A DNA stretch of 64,000 nt from Bradyrhizobium zhengyangense (GCF_022012435.1 NZ_JAKLUA010000022.1:1-64000), one strand, 5' to 3'; positions 24,205 to 34,076 are shown, counted from the stretch's first letter. Notes: generated by a model from the letters alone, not told the origin. Program-made: numbers and translations.

Positions 24205-26148
24205 TCAACCGGCTTGCTTCACGCGCATGTACCATTCGACCAGTCGGCGAACCTGACGCTCGGTGTAGCCGCGCTCCACCATGCGTGCCACGAACTCGCC
24301 GTGCTTCTTCTCCGTCTCGCCGTCCTTCTTCGAACCGAACGAGATGACCGGAAGCAGGTCCTCGACCTGAGAGAATATCCGCTTTTCGATCACATCGCGA
24401 ATCTTCTCATAGGAGGTCCAGGTCGGATTCTTGCCGCCGTTCTGGGCCCGGGAGCGTAACGAGAATTTGACGACCTCGTTCCGGAAGTCCTTGGGGTTGG
24501 CAATGCCCGCCGGCTTCTCGATTTTCGTCAATTCCTGGTTCAAAAGCTCGCGATCAAGCAGCTGGCCGGTGTCGGGGTCCTTGAAGTCCTGATCCTCGAT
24601 CCAGGCATCGGCGTAATCGACGTAACGGTCGAACAGGTTCTGCCCGTAATCCGAGTAGGATTCCAGATAGGCCTTCTGGATTTCGTTGCCGATGAACTCG
24701 GCGTAGCGGGGCGCGAGGTCGGCCTTGATGAATTCGAGATAGCGCTTCTCGACTTCCTCGGGCAACTGCTCGCGCTTGATCGACTGCTCCAGCGCATACA
24801 TCAGATGCACGGCGTCGGCGGCGACCTCCTGCGGATCGTGGTTGAAGGTCGCAGCCAGGATCTTGAAGGCGAAACGGGTGGAGACGCCGTCCATGCCCTC
24901 GTCGACGCCGGCGGCATCGCGATATTCCTGGACGCTGCGCGCCTTCGGATCGGACTCCTTCAGGCTCTCGCCGTCATAGACCCGCATCTTGCCGAACAGC
25001 GTCGAGTTCTCGTGCTTGCGCAGGCGCGACATCACCGAGAACCGCGCCAGCGTCTCCAAGGTCGAGGGTGCACACGGTGCAGCCGCGAGCTCGGAGCCCT
25101 GGATCAGCTTCTCGTAGATCTTCTGCTCCTCGGTGACCCGGAGGCAGTAGGGCACCTTGATGACGCAGATGCGGTCGATGAAGGCTTCGTTGTTCTTGTT
25201 CGACTTGAAGCTCGCCCACTCCGCTTCGTTGGAGTGCGCGAGGATGACGCCGGTGAACGGAATCGCGCCGATATTCTCGGTGCCGATATAGTTGCCTTCC
25301 TGCGTTGCGGTCAGCAACGGATGCAGCATCTTGATCGGTGCCTTGAACATTTCGACGAATTCGAGCACGCCCTGGTTGGCGCGGTTGAGGCCGCCGGAAT
25401 AGCTGTAGGCATCGGGATCGTTCTGCGCATAGGTCTCGAGCTTGCGGATATCGACCTTGCCGACCAGCGAGGAGATGTCCTGGTTGTTCTCGTCGCCGGG
25501 CTCGGTCTTGGCGATCGCGATCTGGCGCAGCCGCGACGGCTGGATTTTTGCGACCCTGAATTGAGAAATGTCGCCGCCGAAGGCCTCGAGGCGTTTGTAG
25601 CACCACGGGCTCATCAGACCGGTGAGACGCCGGCGCGGAATGCCGTACTTCTCTTCCAGCATCGGTCCGAGCTGATCAGGATCGAACAGGCTGAGCGGGC
25701 TCTCGAACACCGGCGAGAGTTCGTCGCCGGCCTTGAGCACGTAGATCGGATGCACTTCCATTAGCGACTTGAGCCGCTCGGCGAGCGAGGATTTGCCGCC
25801 GCCGACCGGGCCGAGCAGATAGAGGATCTGCTTACGCTCTTCGAGACCTTGCGCCGCGTGGCGGAAGAACCCGACGATGCGCTCGATGGTTTCTTCCATG
25901 CCGTAGAAGCCGGCGAAGGCCGGATAGGTCCGGATCGTGCGGTTCAAAAAAATACGGCCAAGGCGTGGGTCCTTGGCCGTGTCAATTGTCTGGGGCTCAC
26001 CGATCGCTGCAAGTAGTCGTTCGGCCGCGTTGGCGTATTTCATGGGATCGCTTCGACACGATTCCAGGTATTCAGCCATCGACATGTCGTGCTGGCTTCT
26101 CGCCTCGAACGACCGAGCGAAAGCGTTGAATAGAGAATCGTTGTACAT
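24205..26148 (-). CDS. prkA: PrkA-type serine protein kinase (AAA+ domain)
   Basis: A 647-residue PrkA/YeaG. The N-terminal AAA-type ATPase has the Walker A motif GPVGGGKSSLAE at residues 113-124, and the C-terminal region is the PrkA kinase-like part. The N-terminus SQHDMSMAEYLE and segments such as LLTATQEGNYIGTENIGAIPFTGVILAHSNE are typical. It is the first gene of the stress operon. A purine-rich site (GGAGAGGGATC) lies directly upstream of ATG 26148. A GGAAC-type promoter lies about 35 nt upstream of the start. Confidence 0.95.
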   Translation of the reverse strand: MYNDSLFNAFARSFEARSQHDMSMAEYLESCRSDPMKYANAAERLLAAIGEPQTIDTAKDPRLGRIFLNRTIRTYPAFAGFYGMEETIERIVGFFRHAAQGLEERKQILYLLGPVGGGKSSLAERLKSLMEVHPIYVLKAGDELSPVFESPLSLFDPDQLGPMLEEKYGIPRRRLTGLMSPWCYKRLEAFGGDISQFRVAKIQPSRLRQIAIAKTEPGDENNQDISSLVGKVDIRKLETYAQNDPDAYSYSGGLNRANQGVLEFVEMFKAPIKMLHPLLTATQEGNYIGTENIGAIPFTGVILAHSNEAEWASFKSNKNNEAFIDRICVIKVPYCLRVTEEQKIYEKLIQGSELAAAPCAPSTLETLARFSVMSRLRKHENSTLFGKMRVYDGESLKESDPKARSVQEYRDAAGVDEGMDGVSTRFAFKILAATFNHDPQEVAADAVHLMYALEQSIKREQLPEEVEKRYLEFIKADLAPRYAEFIGNEIQKAYLESYSDYGQNLFDRYVDYADAWIEDQDFKDPDTGQLLDRELLNQELTKIEKPAGIANPKDFRNEVVKFSLRSRAQNGGKNPTWTSYEKIRDVIEKRIFSQVEDLLPVISFGSKKDGETEKKHGEFVARMVERGYTERQVRRLVEWYMRVKQAG

Positions 26149-26182
26149 GATCCCTCTCCGCGTGAGTTCCGCTACAAGCTGA

Positions 26183-26208
26183 AACGAAAGCAGTTACTGG
26201 ACCGTTCC
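26183..26208 (-). promoter_or_regulatory. Probable sigma EcfG promoter of prkA-yeaH-spoVR
   Basis: On the minus strand GGAAC (26208-26204) is followed after 18 nt by GTT (26185-26183), preceded by C, giving GGAAC-N17-CGTT. This matches the alphaproteobacterial general-stress (EcfG/RpoE2) consensus. The -10 lies about 35 nt before the prkA ATG. The rest of the 298-nt gap (26149-26446) shows no gene I trust. Confidence 0.55.
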
Positions 26209-26446
26209 TCAGGCCGCTTCTCGAATCAGCGTGAGCACATGACGATCATTGGACACCCGGGTGCCGACACGACGCAACGCACAAGGTAGGCACTCGCTGA
26301 ATTACGAACAGGCACTTGCCTGTAATTTGTGCGAATCTCTGTCCATCTTGGCGTATTTCCAGAAATTGTCACTGGCTCGCCACATCCGGGCGATACCGGG
26401 GCACCTTCCTCCGGCACTGCAACATGACGATTTGCGAGCGGCAAAC

Positions 26447-27088
26447 TTATGACGCTTGCAAGGCGATCCCGCGGGTGCCGCGTTCATCTTCCTGCTGCAA
26501 TGCGATGGCCTGATTGTTTGCAGCGGCCGGGTTGGCTGCAGCGTGGCAATCGCGGCAAGCGCGCAGCAGTGTGTCAAAATCGGTCGCCAACCCCTCCGGA
26601 CGGATAACAATCCGTTCATCCTGCGCGCCGCGCGTGGCGGCACGGATGTAGGAAAGCTGTCGCTGCAAGGCAGGCGTCGGTGTCAGCACAATCGCCTTGC
26701 GGCCGCGGCATTCCTCAGCCGAGACATCAGCAATCGACTCCCAGAGCAGAAACTCATTGCCGATCCGCAAGTCGCGGATGCCGAAGAGGGTGACGATCAC
26801 CACCGGCCCGCGCTCGGCCGGCAGCATCCAGATCAACCAGGCGGTCACAGGGCCGAACAGAGCGACGCCGAGATAGCCTATCGTCGTCTCATAGGGTGCG
26901 ATCTCGCCCCACCAGTCGAAAGCAAGGCTTGCACTGAGCAGCGTCACCGCGAAGCCTGCCGCGACCAGCAGCCGCATGCGCGTGACGCATTGCCCGACTT
27001 CGAGATCATGAGACGAATCGATGCAGGTCGCCGACGGAATCGATTGCCGGTTATCGGCGACGGCAACACCATCAGGACGAGTGTGCAT
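26447..27088 (-). CDS. Hypothetical membrane protein, paralogue of 17792-18358
   Basis: A 213-residue protein. After a hydrophilic N-terminus of about 35 residues come two TM helices (FAVTLLSASLAFDW and a second around IGYLGVALFGPVTAWLIW). A PH-like domain follows, containing GPVVIVTLFGIRDLRIGNEFLLWESI. This block aligns with that of the 188-residue protein at 17792-18358. The Gln/Ala-rich tail is not conserved. ATG 27088 is chosen over ATGs at 27109 and 27103 because GGGGGA lies 4 nt upstream. The function is unknown. Confidence 0.65.
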   Translation of the reverse strand: MHTRPDGVAVADNRQSIPSATCIDSSHDLEVGQCVTRMRLLVAAGFAVTLLSASLAFDWWGEIAPYETTIGYLGVALFGPVTAWLIWMLPAERGPVVIVTLFGIRDLRIGNEFLLWESIADVSAEECRGRKAIVLTPTPALQRQLSYIRAATRGAQDERIVIRPEGLATDFDTLLRACRDCHAAANPAAANNQAIALQQEDERGTRGIALQAS

Positions 27089-27399
27089 GCTTTCCCCCAG
27101 CATGGCCATTCGCAACCGAGCCCCGTGACGATCAGGCGGACCATTCCTCCTGACGACACCTCGCGACGCGAATAATCGACCTCAACCAAAAGCCTCGGCC
27201 GACCCATGCCGGCCAAATTATTATTACGCAAAAGCACGACGGCCGCCTGGATCGTCATGATCGCGACGGAGTTAGGCTATGAGTATGACGCCCATACCCT
27301 TGATTGGTTCCCTCGCGGGAGCATGCTAGCTAGAGGATAGCGCGTCAGGACCGGTGCGGAAACCCCCTCCGTCCGCAGGCTTGGAGATAAATAAGCATC
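27089..27399. other. Divergent intergenic region before tal-pgi
   Basis: A 311-nt gap between the divergent membrane-protein gene and the sugar-phosphate operon. It holds the ribosome site of tal-pgi (TTGGAGATAAATAAGCATC) and a locally AT-rich stretch, AAATTATTATTACGC. I see no convincing -35/-10 pair, no small gene and no repeat, so the operon promoter must lie here but is not resolved. Confidence 0.5.
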
Positions 27400-30249
27400 A
27401 TGAATCCCGTCAAAGAACTGGAAAAGCACGGACAAGCCGTCTGGCTGGACTTCCTGGCCCGCGGCTTCATCGCCAAGGGCGACCTGAAGCGGCTGATCGA
27501 CACCGATGGCGTCAAGGGCGTCACCTCCAATCCCTCGATCTTCGAGAAGGCGATCGGCAGCTCGGACGAATACGACGCCCCGATCGGCAAGGCGCTGAAG
27601 CGCGGCGACCGGACCGTGGCCGATCTGTTCGAGGCGGTCGCGGTCGAGGACATCCAGAACGCTGCCGACGTGCTGCGCCCGGTCTATGACCGCCTCAAGG
27701 GCGGCGACGGCTATGTCAGCCTCGAGGTCTCGCCCTATCTGGCGATTGACACGTCGGGCACGGTCGCCGAAGCACGGCGGCTCTGGAAGGACGTCAATCG
27801 CAAGAACCTGATGGTGAAGGTGCCGGCGACGCCAGAGGGCCTGCCGGCGATCGAAACGCTGATCGGCGACGGCATCAGCATCAACATCACGCTGCTGTTC
27901 TCGAAAGCGGTCTACCTCCAGGTCGCCGAGGCCTATATCGCCGGTCTGGAAAAATACGTTGCCGGCGGCGGCGATCCTTCCCATGTCGCGAGCGTGGCCA
28001 GCTTCTTCGTCAGCCGGATCGATTCCGTCGTCGACAAGCAGCTCGACGAGAAGATCGCACGGGCCAACGATCCCTCCGAGAAGGAGCGCCTCGCCGCGCT
28101 GAAGGGCAAGGTCGCGATCGCCAACGCCAAGGTCGCCTATCAGGACTACAAGCGCCTGTTCGCAGGCCCGCGCTGGGAGAAGCTCGCCGCCAAGGGCGCC
28201 AAGCTGCAGCGCATGCTGTGGGCCTCCACCGGCACCAAGAACAAGGACTACAGCGACGTGCTTTATGTCGAGGAGCTGATCGGCCCCGACACCATCAACA
28301 CCGTGCCGCCGGCGACGCTCGATGCGTTCCGTGACCATGGCAAGCCGCGCGACAGCCTGGAGGAGAATGTCGAAGACGCCTATCGCGTGCTGGAAGAGCT
28401 GGAGCGCTCCGGCGTCTCGCTCGACGCCATCACCGAGGAACTGGTCAAGGACGGCGTCAAGCTGTTTGCGGACGCCGCCGACAAGCTCTACGGCGCGGTC
28501 GCCCACAAGCGCGCGACCGTGCTCGGCCCCGCGATCGACCGCCAGCTTCTCTCGCTCGGCGACGGCCTCGGCAAGGCCGTGGCCAAGAGCACCGAGGAAT
28601 GGCGCGCATCGGCAAAAATCCGCAGGCTGTGGCAGCGCGACAAGTCGGTCTGGACCGGGACGGACGAGGACAAATGGCTCGGCTGGCTCGACAGCGCCGC
28701 CAAGGCCGATGTCGCCGATTATGAGGACTATGCGAGCCGCGTGAAGGGCCAGAAATTCTCCGACGCCGTCGTGCTCGGCATGGGCGGATCGAGCCTTGGC
28801 CCCGAGGTGCTGGCGGAGACGTTTGCCCGGAAGGCCGGCTTCCCGAAGCTGCACGTGCTTGACTCCACCGATCCGGCCGAGGTGCGGGCGATGGAGGCCA
28901 AGATCGACATCGCCAACACGGTGTTCATCGTGTCGAGCAAGTCAGGCGGCACCACCGAGCCGAACGCAATGAAGGATTACTTCCACGAGCGCGTCGCGCA
29001 GGCCCTCGGCCCGAAGGCCAAGACCGGCTTCCGCTTCATCGCGGTGACCGATCCCCGTTCGTCGCTGGAGAAGGCGGCCAAGAAGCTGAACTATGCCCGC
29101 ATCTTCCATGGCGAGCCCTCGATCGGCGGCCGCTATTCGGTGCTGTCGCCGTTCGGCCTGGTGCCGGCGGCCACCGCCGGCATCGACGTCAGGACCTTCC
29201 TCAAGCATGCGCTGGCAATGGCCCGCTCTTGCGGACCGGACGTGCCGCCAGCCGAGAACCCGGGCGTGCAGCTCGGTCTCGCCATGGGCCTCGCCGGCCT
29301 CGAAGGCCGCGACAAGGTGACGATCCTGGCGTCGAAGAAGATCGCCGATTTCGGCGCCTGGGCCGAGCAGCTGATCGCGGAATCGACCGGCAAGGAGGGC
29401 AAGGGCCTGATCCCGATCGCCGGCGAGCCGTTGAGGGAGTCCGCGGCTTACGGCAGCGACCGTTTCTTCATCGACATCCGCACCGAGGGCGAAACGGATG
29501 TCGCCCATGACTCGGCGCTCGCCGGGATCGAAGCAGCCGGTCATCCGGTGGTGCGCATCGTCATGAAGTCGATCGACCATCTCGGCCAGGAGTTCTTCCG
29601 CTTCGAGATGGCAACAGCGGTAGCGGGAGCGATCCTCGGCATCAATCCGTTCGACCAGCCTGACGTCGAAGCGGCCAAGATCAAGACCCGTGAGCTGACG
29701 TCGGCGTTTGAGAAGACCGGTGCGCTGCCGGCCGAAGAGCCGGTGGTGAGCACCAGAGAGTTCGATCTCTACACCGACGACCACAACGCCGCCGCGTTGC
29801 GCACGATGGGCGCCAATGGCGACCTCACCTCCTGGCTCAGGGCCCATATCACCCGCTCGCGGCGCGGCGATTATTTTGCCCTGCTCGGCTACATCGCGCG
29901 CGACAAGGCCAACATCGAGGCGCTGCAGGAGATGCGGACGGCCGTGCTGGAGAAGCGACATCTGGCAACCGCCGCCGAATTCGGCCCGCGCTTCCTGCAC
30001 TCGACAGGCCAGGCCTATAAGGGCGGGCCCGACAGCGGTGTGTTCCTCCAGATCACCGCCGACGACGCCAAGGACCTTCCTGTGCCGGGCCAGAAGGCAA
30101 GCTTCGGCGTGATCAAGGCGGCACAGGCGCGTGGCGATTTCGACGTGCTGACCGAGCGCGGCCGGCGCGCGCTTCGCGTGCACCTGAAGGGGCCGCTCAA
30201 GAAAGGTCTTGCGGCGCTCAATGCCGCGCTCAACGACGCGCTGAATTAA
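27400..30249 (+). CDS. tal-pgi: Bifunctional transaldolase / glucose-6-phosphate isomerase
   Basis: A 949-residue fusion. Residues 1 to about 370 form a transaldolase: VTSNPSIFEKAI, with Schiff-base Lys140 in NLMVKVPATPEG. Residues from about 390 on form a phosphoglucose isomerase: VVLGMGGSSLGPEVLAETF, SSKSGGTTEPNAMKDYF and the C-terminal GHLA-type region. It links the non-oxidative pentose-phosphate reactions with glucose-6-P/fructose-6-P interconversion. It is the first gene of a six-gene operon with gnd, zwf, pgl, gntK and a HAD phosphatase. The tal-pgi fusion is known from several bacteria, and both halves look intact. Confidence 0.95.
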   Translation: MNPVKELEKHGQAVWLDFLARGFIAKGDLKRLIDTDGVKGVTSNPSIFEKAIGSSDEYDAPIGKALKRGDRTVADLFEAVAVEDIQNAADVLRPVYDRLKGGDGYVSLEVSPYLAIDTSGTVAEARRLWKDVNRKNLMVKVPATPEGLPAIETLIGDGISINITLLFSKAVYLQVAEAYIAGLEKYVAGGGDPSHVASVASFFVSRIDSVVDKQLDEKIARANDPSEKERLAALKGKVAIANAKVAYQDYKRLFAGPRWEKLAAKGAKLQRMLWASTGTKNKDYSDVLYVEELIGPDTINTVPPATLDAFRDHGKPRDSLEENVEDAYRVLEELERSGVSLDAITEELVKDGVKLFADAADKLYGAVAHKRATVLGPAIDRQLLSLGDGLGKAVAKSTEEWRASAKIRRLWQRDKSVWTGTDEDKWLGWLDSAAKADVADYEDYASRVKGQKFSDAVVLGMGGSSLGPEVLAETFARKAGFPKLHVLDSTDPAEVRAMEAKIDIANTVFIVSSKSGGTTEPNAMKDYFHERVAQALGPKAKTGFRFIAVTDPRSSLEKAAKKLNYARIFHGEPSIGGRYSVLSPFGLVPAATAGIDVRTFLKHALAMARSCGPDVPPAENPGVQLGLAMGLAGLEGRDKVTILASKKIADFGAWAEQLIAESTGKEGKGLIPIAGEPLRESAAYGSDRFFIDIRTEGETDVAHDSALAGIEAAGHPVVRIVMKSIDHLGQEFFRFEMATAVAGAILGINPFDQPDVEAAKIKTRELTSAFEKTGALPAEEPVVSTREFDLYTDDHNAAALRTMGANGDLTSWLRAHITRSRRGDYFALLGYIARDKANIEALQEMRTAVLEKRHLATAAEFGPRFLHSTGQAYKGGPDSGVFLQITADDAKDLPVPGQKASFGVIKAAQARGDFDVLTERGRRALRVHLKGPLKKGLAALNAALNDALN

Positions 30250-30262
30250 GGGAATTTCTCAC

Positions 30263-31261
30263 ATGCAACTCGGCATGATCGGCCTCGGCCGGATGGGCGG
30301 CAACATCGTTCGCCGCCTGATGCGTCAGGGACATTCGACCGTGGTCTATGACAAGGACGCCAAGGCCGTCGCCGGTCTCGCCGCGGACGGCGCGGTCGGC
30401 TCGGCGACGCTCGAAGAATTCATCTCGAAGCTGGAGCGGCCGCGCACGGCCTGGGTGATGCTGCCGGCGGGCCGCATCACGGAAGCAACCATCGAGACGA
30501 TCGCCGGCGTGATGCAGGAGGGCGACGTCATCATCGACGGCGGCAACACCTTCTGGCAGGACGACGTGCGTCGCGGCAAGGCACTGAAGACGCGCGGCAT
30601 CCACTATGTCGACGTCGGCACCTCAGGCGGCGTCTGGGGCCTCGACCGCGGCTATTGCATGATGATCGGCGGCGAGAAGCAGGTCGTCGACCGGCTCGAT
30701 CCGATCTTCGCAGCGCTCGCCCCCGGCGCCGGCGACATTCCGCGCACCGAGGGACGCGAGGGTCGCGATCCCCGCATCGAGCAGGGCTACATCCATGCAG
30801 GTCCGGTCGGCGCCGGGCACTTCGTCAAGATGATCCACAACGGCATCGAATATGGCCTGATGCAGGCTTATGCCGAAGGTTTCGACATCCTCAAGAACGC
30901 CAACATCGACGCCCTGCCGGCCGATCATCGCTACGATTTCGACCTCGCCGATATCGCCGAGGTCTGGCGCCGCGGCAGCGTGATCCCGTCCTGGCTGCTC
31001 GACCTCACCTCGACGGCACTCGCCGACAGCCCACAGCTCGCGGAATATTCCGGCTTCGTGGAGGATTCCGGCGAAGGACGCTGGACCGTGAATGCGGCCA
31101 TCGATGAGGCCGTTCCGGCCGAAGTGCTGACGGCTGCGCTCTACACACGTTTCCGTTCCCGTCGGGAACACACCTTCGCCGAAAAAATTCTTTCTGCGAT
31201 GCGCGCGGGATTCGGCGGCCACAAGGAGCCGAAGCAGCCGGACGCTTCGAAGCCAAAATAA
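30263..31261 (+). CDS. gnd: 6-phosphogluconate dehydrogenase, decarboxylating (short form)
   Basis: A 332-residue enzyme converting 6-phosphogluconate to ribulose-5-phosphate and CO2. It has the Rossmann start MQLGMIGLGRMGGNIVRRLM, the substrate motif DVGTSGGVWGL and the catalytic block GAGHFVKMIHNGIEYGLMQA. The length places it in the short, often NAD-dependent class, not the 470-residue NADP form. AAGGGA lies 8 nt before ATG 30263, and only 13 nt separate it from tal-pgi. Confidence 0.94.
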   Translation: MQLGMIGLGRMGGNIVRRLMRQGHSTVVYDKDAKAVAGLAADGAVGSATLEEFISKLERPRTAWVMLPAGRITEATIETIAGVMQEGDVIIDGGNTFWQDDVRRGKALKTRGIHYVDVGTSGGVWGLDRGYCMMIGGEKQVVDRLDPIFAALAPGAGDIPRTEGREGRDPRIEQGYIHAGPVGAGHFVKMIHNGIEYGLMQAYAEGFDILKNANIDALPADHRYDFDLADIAEVWRRGSVIPSWLLDLTSTALADSPQLAEYSGFVEDSGEGRWTVNAAIDEAVPAEVLTAALYTRFRSRREHTFAEKILSAMRAGFGGHKEPKQPDASKPK

Positions 31262-31286
31262 GAACTTAAGCGAAGGCCCAACGTTC

Positions 31287-32798
31287 GTGACAAAAGACCC
31301 GCAACCAAAGCGCAAGCCGGAAAACTGCGCCTTCGTCATTTTCGGCGTCACCGGCGATCTCACCCATCGCCTGGTGATGCCGTCCCTCTACAATCTCGCG
31401 GCCGAGCACCTGCTGCCGGAAAAGTTCTGCGTCGTCGGCGTGGCCCGCAGGGGCCAGTCGGACGACGAGCTGCGCGACGGCCTGCTGAAGGGCCTGAAGC
31501 AATTCGCAACGCGGCCCGTGGACGACGACATCGCCACAAGGCTGCTGGAATGCGTGACCTTCGTCGAAGCCGACGCAAAGGACCCGCCCTCCTTCGATCG
31601 TCTGCGCGAGCATCTGGATTCGCTGGAATGCGCGCAGGACACCGGCGGCAACCGGCTGTTCTATCTGGCAACCCCGCCGGCCGCGTTCGCGCCGACCGCG
31701 CGCGAGCTCGGCCGCACCGGCATGATGAAGGAGAATGGCGCCTGGCGCCGCCTCGTAATCGAAAAGCCATTCGGCACCGATCTCGCCTCGGCCAAGGCGT
31801 TGAACGCCGAGCTCTTGAAGATCATGGACGAGCACCAGATCTACCGGATCGATCATTATCTCGGCAAGGAGACGGTGCAGAACATCCTGGTGCTGCGCTT
31901 TGCCAACGGCATGTTCGAGCCGATCTGGAATCGCAACCACATCGACCACATCCAGATCACCGTCGAGGAGAAGCTCGGCGTCGGCCATCGCGGCGGCTTC
32001 TACGATGCCACCGGCGCGCTGCGCGACATGGTGCCGAACCATCTGTTCCAGCTGATGTCGCTGGTCGCGATGGAGCCGCCGGCGCGCTTCGACGCGCATT
32101 CGGTTCGCTCCGAAAAGGCCGAGGTGCTCACCTCGATCCAGCAACCGAACCACGAGGAGGCGCTGCGAAACTCGGTGCGCGCGCAATATCTTGCAGGCCG
32201 CATCGGCGACGACGAGATCGCTGATTATCGCAAGACCGAAGACGTCAAGCCCGGCAGCACCACCGAGACCTTTGTCGCGCTGAAGCTGATGATCGACAAT
32301 TGGCGCTGGGCCGGCGTACCGTTTTACTTGCGCACGGGCAAGGCACTGGGCCACAAGCGCACTGAGGTGGCGATCAAGTTCAAGCAGGCGCCGCTGTCGA
32401 TGTTTTCAGGCACGACGGTCGACCGTCTCTCGCAAAACTTCCTCACCATCGGCATTGCGCCGACCGAAACCATCGAGCTTCAGTTCAATGCAAAAATCCC
32501 GGGGCCGAGCATCACCATCGACGGCGTCGAGATGAAGTTCAAATATGGCGACTATTTCCGCGCCGATCCGTCCACCGGCTACGAGACGCTGATCTACGAC
32601 TGCATGATCGGCGACAACATCCTGTTCCAGCGCGCCGATGGCATCGAGGCCGGCTGGGCGGCGGTGCAGCCGTTCCTCGACGCCTGGAAGACCGCGGGCG
32701 ACAATGGCATCGAGACCTATGAAGCCGGCAGCGACGGCCCGGCCTGCGCTGACGAGCTGCTGCGGCGCGACGGCCGAAGCTGGCGGAAGCTTTTGTGA
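31287..32798 (+). CDS. zwf: Glucose-6-phosphate 1-dehydrogenase
   Basis: A 503-residue enzyme that oxidises glucose-6-phosphate to 6-phosphogluconolactone and feeds both the pentose-phosphate and Entner-Doudoroff routes. The coenzyme motif is IFGVTGDLTHR and the substrate/catalytic motif is RIDHYLGKETVQN. It starts with GTG 31287; GAAGG lies 10 nt upstream. The stop overlaps the pgl start (TTGTGATGG). Confidence 0.96.
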   Translation: MTKDPQPKRKPENCAFVIFGVTGDLTHRLVMPSLYNLAAEHLLPEKFCVVGVARRGQSDDELRDGLLKGLKQFATRPVDDDIATRLLECVTFVEADAKDPPSFDRLREHLDSLECAQDTGGNRLFYLATPPAAFAPTARELGRTGMMKENGAWRRLVIEKPFGTDLASAKALNAELLKIMDEHQIYRIDHYLGKETVQNILVLRFANGMFEPIWNRNHIDHIQITVEEKLGVGHRGGFYDATGALRDMVPNHLFQLMSLVAMEPPARFDAHSVRSEKAEVLTSIQQPNHEEALRNSVRAQYLAGRIGDDEIADYRKTEDVKPGSTTETFVALKLMIDNWRWAGVPFYLRTGKALGHKRTEVAIKFKQAPLSMFSGTTVDRLSQNFLTIGIAPTETIELQFNAKIPGPSITIDGVEMKFKYGDYFRADPSTGYETLIYDCMIGDNILFQRADGIEAGWAAVQPFLDAWKTAGDNGIETYEAGSDGPACADELLRRDGRSWRKLL

Positions 32799-33547
32799 TG
32801 GCGACAGCCGCAGAGCCTAAGCTGATCGTCGTCGCGGACGCCGAAGCCCTCGCACAAGCCGCCGCCGAGCGGGCGATCGCCCGCATCGCAGCCAATCCCG
32901 GCCGCATCGCGATTTGCCTCACCGGCGGGTCGAGCCCGAAGAAGCTGTATCAGCTGTTCGGTAGCGAGGCTTGGCGCGGCAAGATCCCCTGGGATCGCGT
33001 GCATTGGTTCATCGGCGATGAGCGCTTTGTCGGCACGAGCGATCCGCTCAACAATATGGCCGTCGCTCGCGCCACGTTTCTCGATCGCAACGCGCCGTCA
33101 GGCCATATCCATCCGATTCCGACCCTGGTTGAAAATCCGGATGAGAGCGCTGCGGCGTATGCACACGAATTGCAAGCCTTCTACGGATCTGAAAGCCTCG
33201 ATCCGGCACGGCCGTTGTTCGATCTCGTCCTGATGGGTGCGGGGCCCGATGGGCATACCGCCTCGCTGTTTCCCGGCTATCCCGGTGTCGAGGAAACTGC
33301 GCGCTGGGTCGTCGGCGTGCCCAAAGCCAATGTCGCGCCCTTCGTGCCGCGGGTCTCGCTGACGCTTCCCACGCTGGCCTCGTGTCACGAGATGCTGTTC
33401 GAGATTGCAGGGCACGACAAGCAGCCGATCTTGACGCGCCTGCTCAATGGCGAGAATCTGCCGGCGTTACGCGCGCGCTCGCATGGTGAGACCGTCTGGC
33501 TGGTCGACCGGGCCGCGCTTCCGGAGGGGATTCGTGGCGGGCACTAA
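32798..33547 (+). CDS. pgl: 6-phosphogluconolactonase
   Basis: A 249-residue lactonase of the NagB-like family that hydrolyses 6-phosphogluconolactone made by Zwf. Motifs: CLTGGSSPKKLYQLF, WFIGDERFVG, DLVLMGAGPDGHTASLFPG and VSLTLPTL. I choose ATG 32798, which shares one base with the zwf stop. GTG 32795 just before it is an alternative. It is followed by gntK, which overlaps its 3' end. Confidence 0.94.
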   Translation: MATAAEPKLIVVADAEALAQAAAERAIARIAANPGRIAICLTGGSSPKKLYQLFGSEAWRGKIPWDRVHWFIGDERFVGTSDPLNNMAVARATFLDRNAPSGHIHPIPTLVENPDESAAAYAHELQAFYGSESLDPARPLFDLVLMGAGPDGHTASLFPGYPGVEETARWVVGVPKANVAPFVPRVSLTLPTLASCHEMLFEIAGHDKQPILTRLLNGENLPALRARSHGETVWLVDRAALPEGIRGGH

Positions 33548-34076
33548 AGCACCTTGTGCGTTGATCGTGATGGGCGTGTCGGGTTCGGGCAAGAGCACGA
33601 TTGCAGCTGCGCTGGGCGACCGCCTCGGCTGGCGATTCGAGGATGGCGACAGCTTCCACCCCAAGAGCAATGTCGAGAAAATGCGGGCCGGCCATCCCCT
33701 CACCGATGAGGACCGCTGGCCCTGGCTCAACGCCATCGCCGACGAGATCGCGCGGGCCTGCGGCAAGGGCGAGCCAATCATCATCGCCTGTTCGGCGCTC
33801 AAGCATACCTATCGCGAGGTGCTGCTGCGCGGGCGCGACGACGTCCGCTTCGTGTTCCTGAAGGGCACGCAGGAGCTCATCGCCGATCGGCTGGCGCATC
33901 GCAAGGGCCATTTCATGCCGCCCGGACTGCTCACCAGCCAGTTCAACACGCTGGAGCCGCCGGAGGCGAGCGAGCACGTCATCACGGCCTCGATCGACGA
34001 ATCCGTCGAAGCAATCGTCGATGGCATCGTGCGGCAGCTGAAAATCGACGGCGGGAAAAGCAGGGCCGAGCCATGA
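33534..34076 (+). CDS. gntK: Gluconokinase
   Basis: A 180-residue P-loop kinase phosphorylating gluconate to 6-phosphogluconate. The Walker A is GVSGSGKSTIAAAL near the N-terminus, then FEDGDSFHPKSNVEKMRAGHPLTDEDRWPWL, which is diagnostic of gluconokinases, and GHFMPPGLLTSQF. The frame is open 29 codons upstream; GTG 33534 is chosen because GGAGGGG sits just before it and the length becomes normal. It overlaps pgl by 14 nt and the HAD gene by 4 nt. Confidence 0.92.
   Translation: MAGTKAPCALIVMGVSGSGKSTIAAALGDRLGWRFEDGDSFHPKSNVEKMRAGHPLTDEDRWPWLNAIADEIARACGKGEPIIIACSALKHTYREVLLRGRDDVRFVFLKGTQELIADRLAHRKGHFMPPGLLTSQFNTLEPPEASEHVITASIDESVEAIVDGIVRQLKIDGGKSRAEP

Noticed and set aside
26226..26444. 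A 72-codon minus-strand frame between prkA and the membrane-protein gene
   Set aside because: No ribosome site, no similarity, and atypical composition; the region is better explained as the prkA upstream region.
27277..28854. A 525-codon minus-strand frame across the start of tal-pgi
   Set aside because: Antisense to a clear transaldolase domain and its upstream region; Asp/Arg/Gly/Leu-rich translation without domains.
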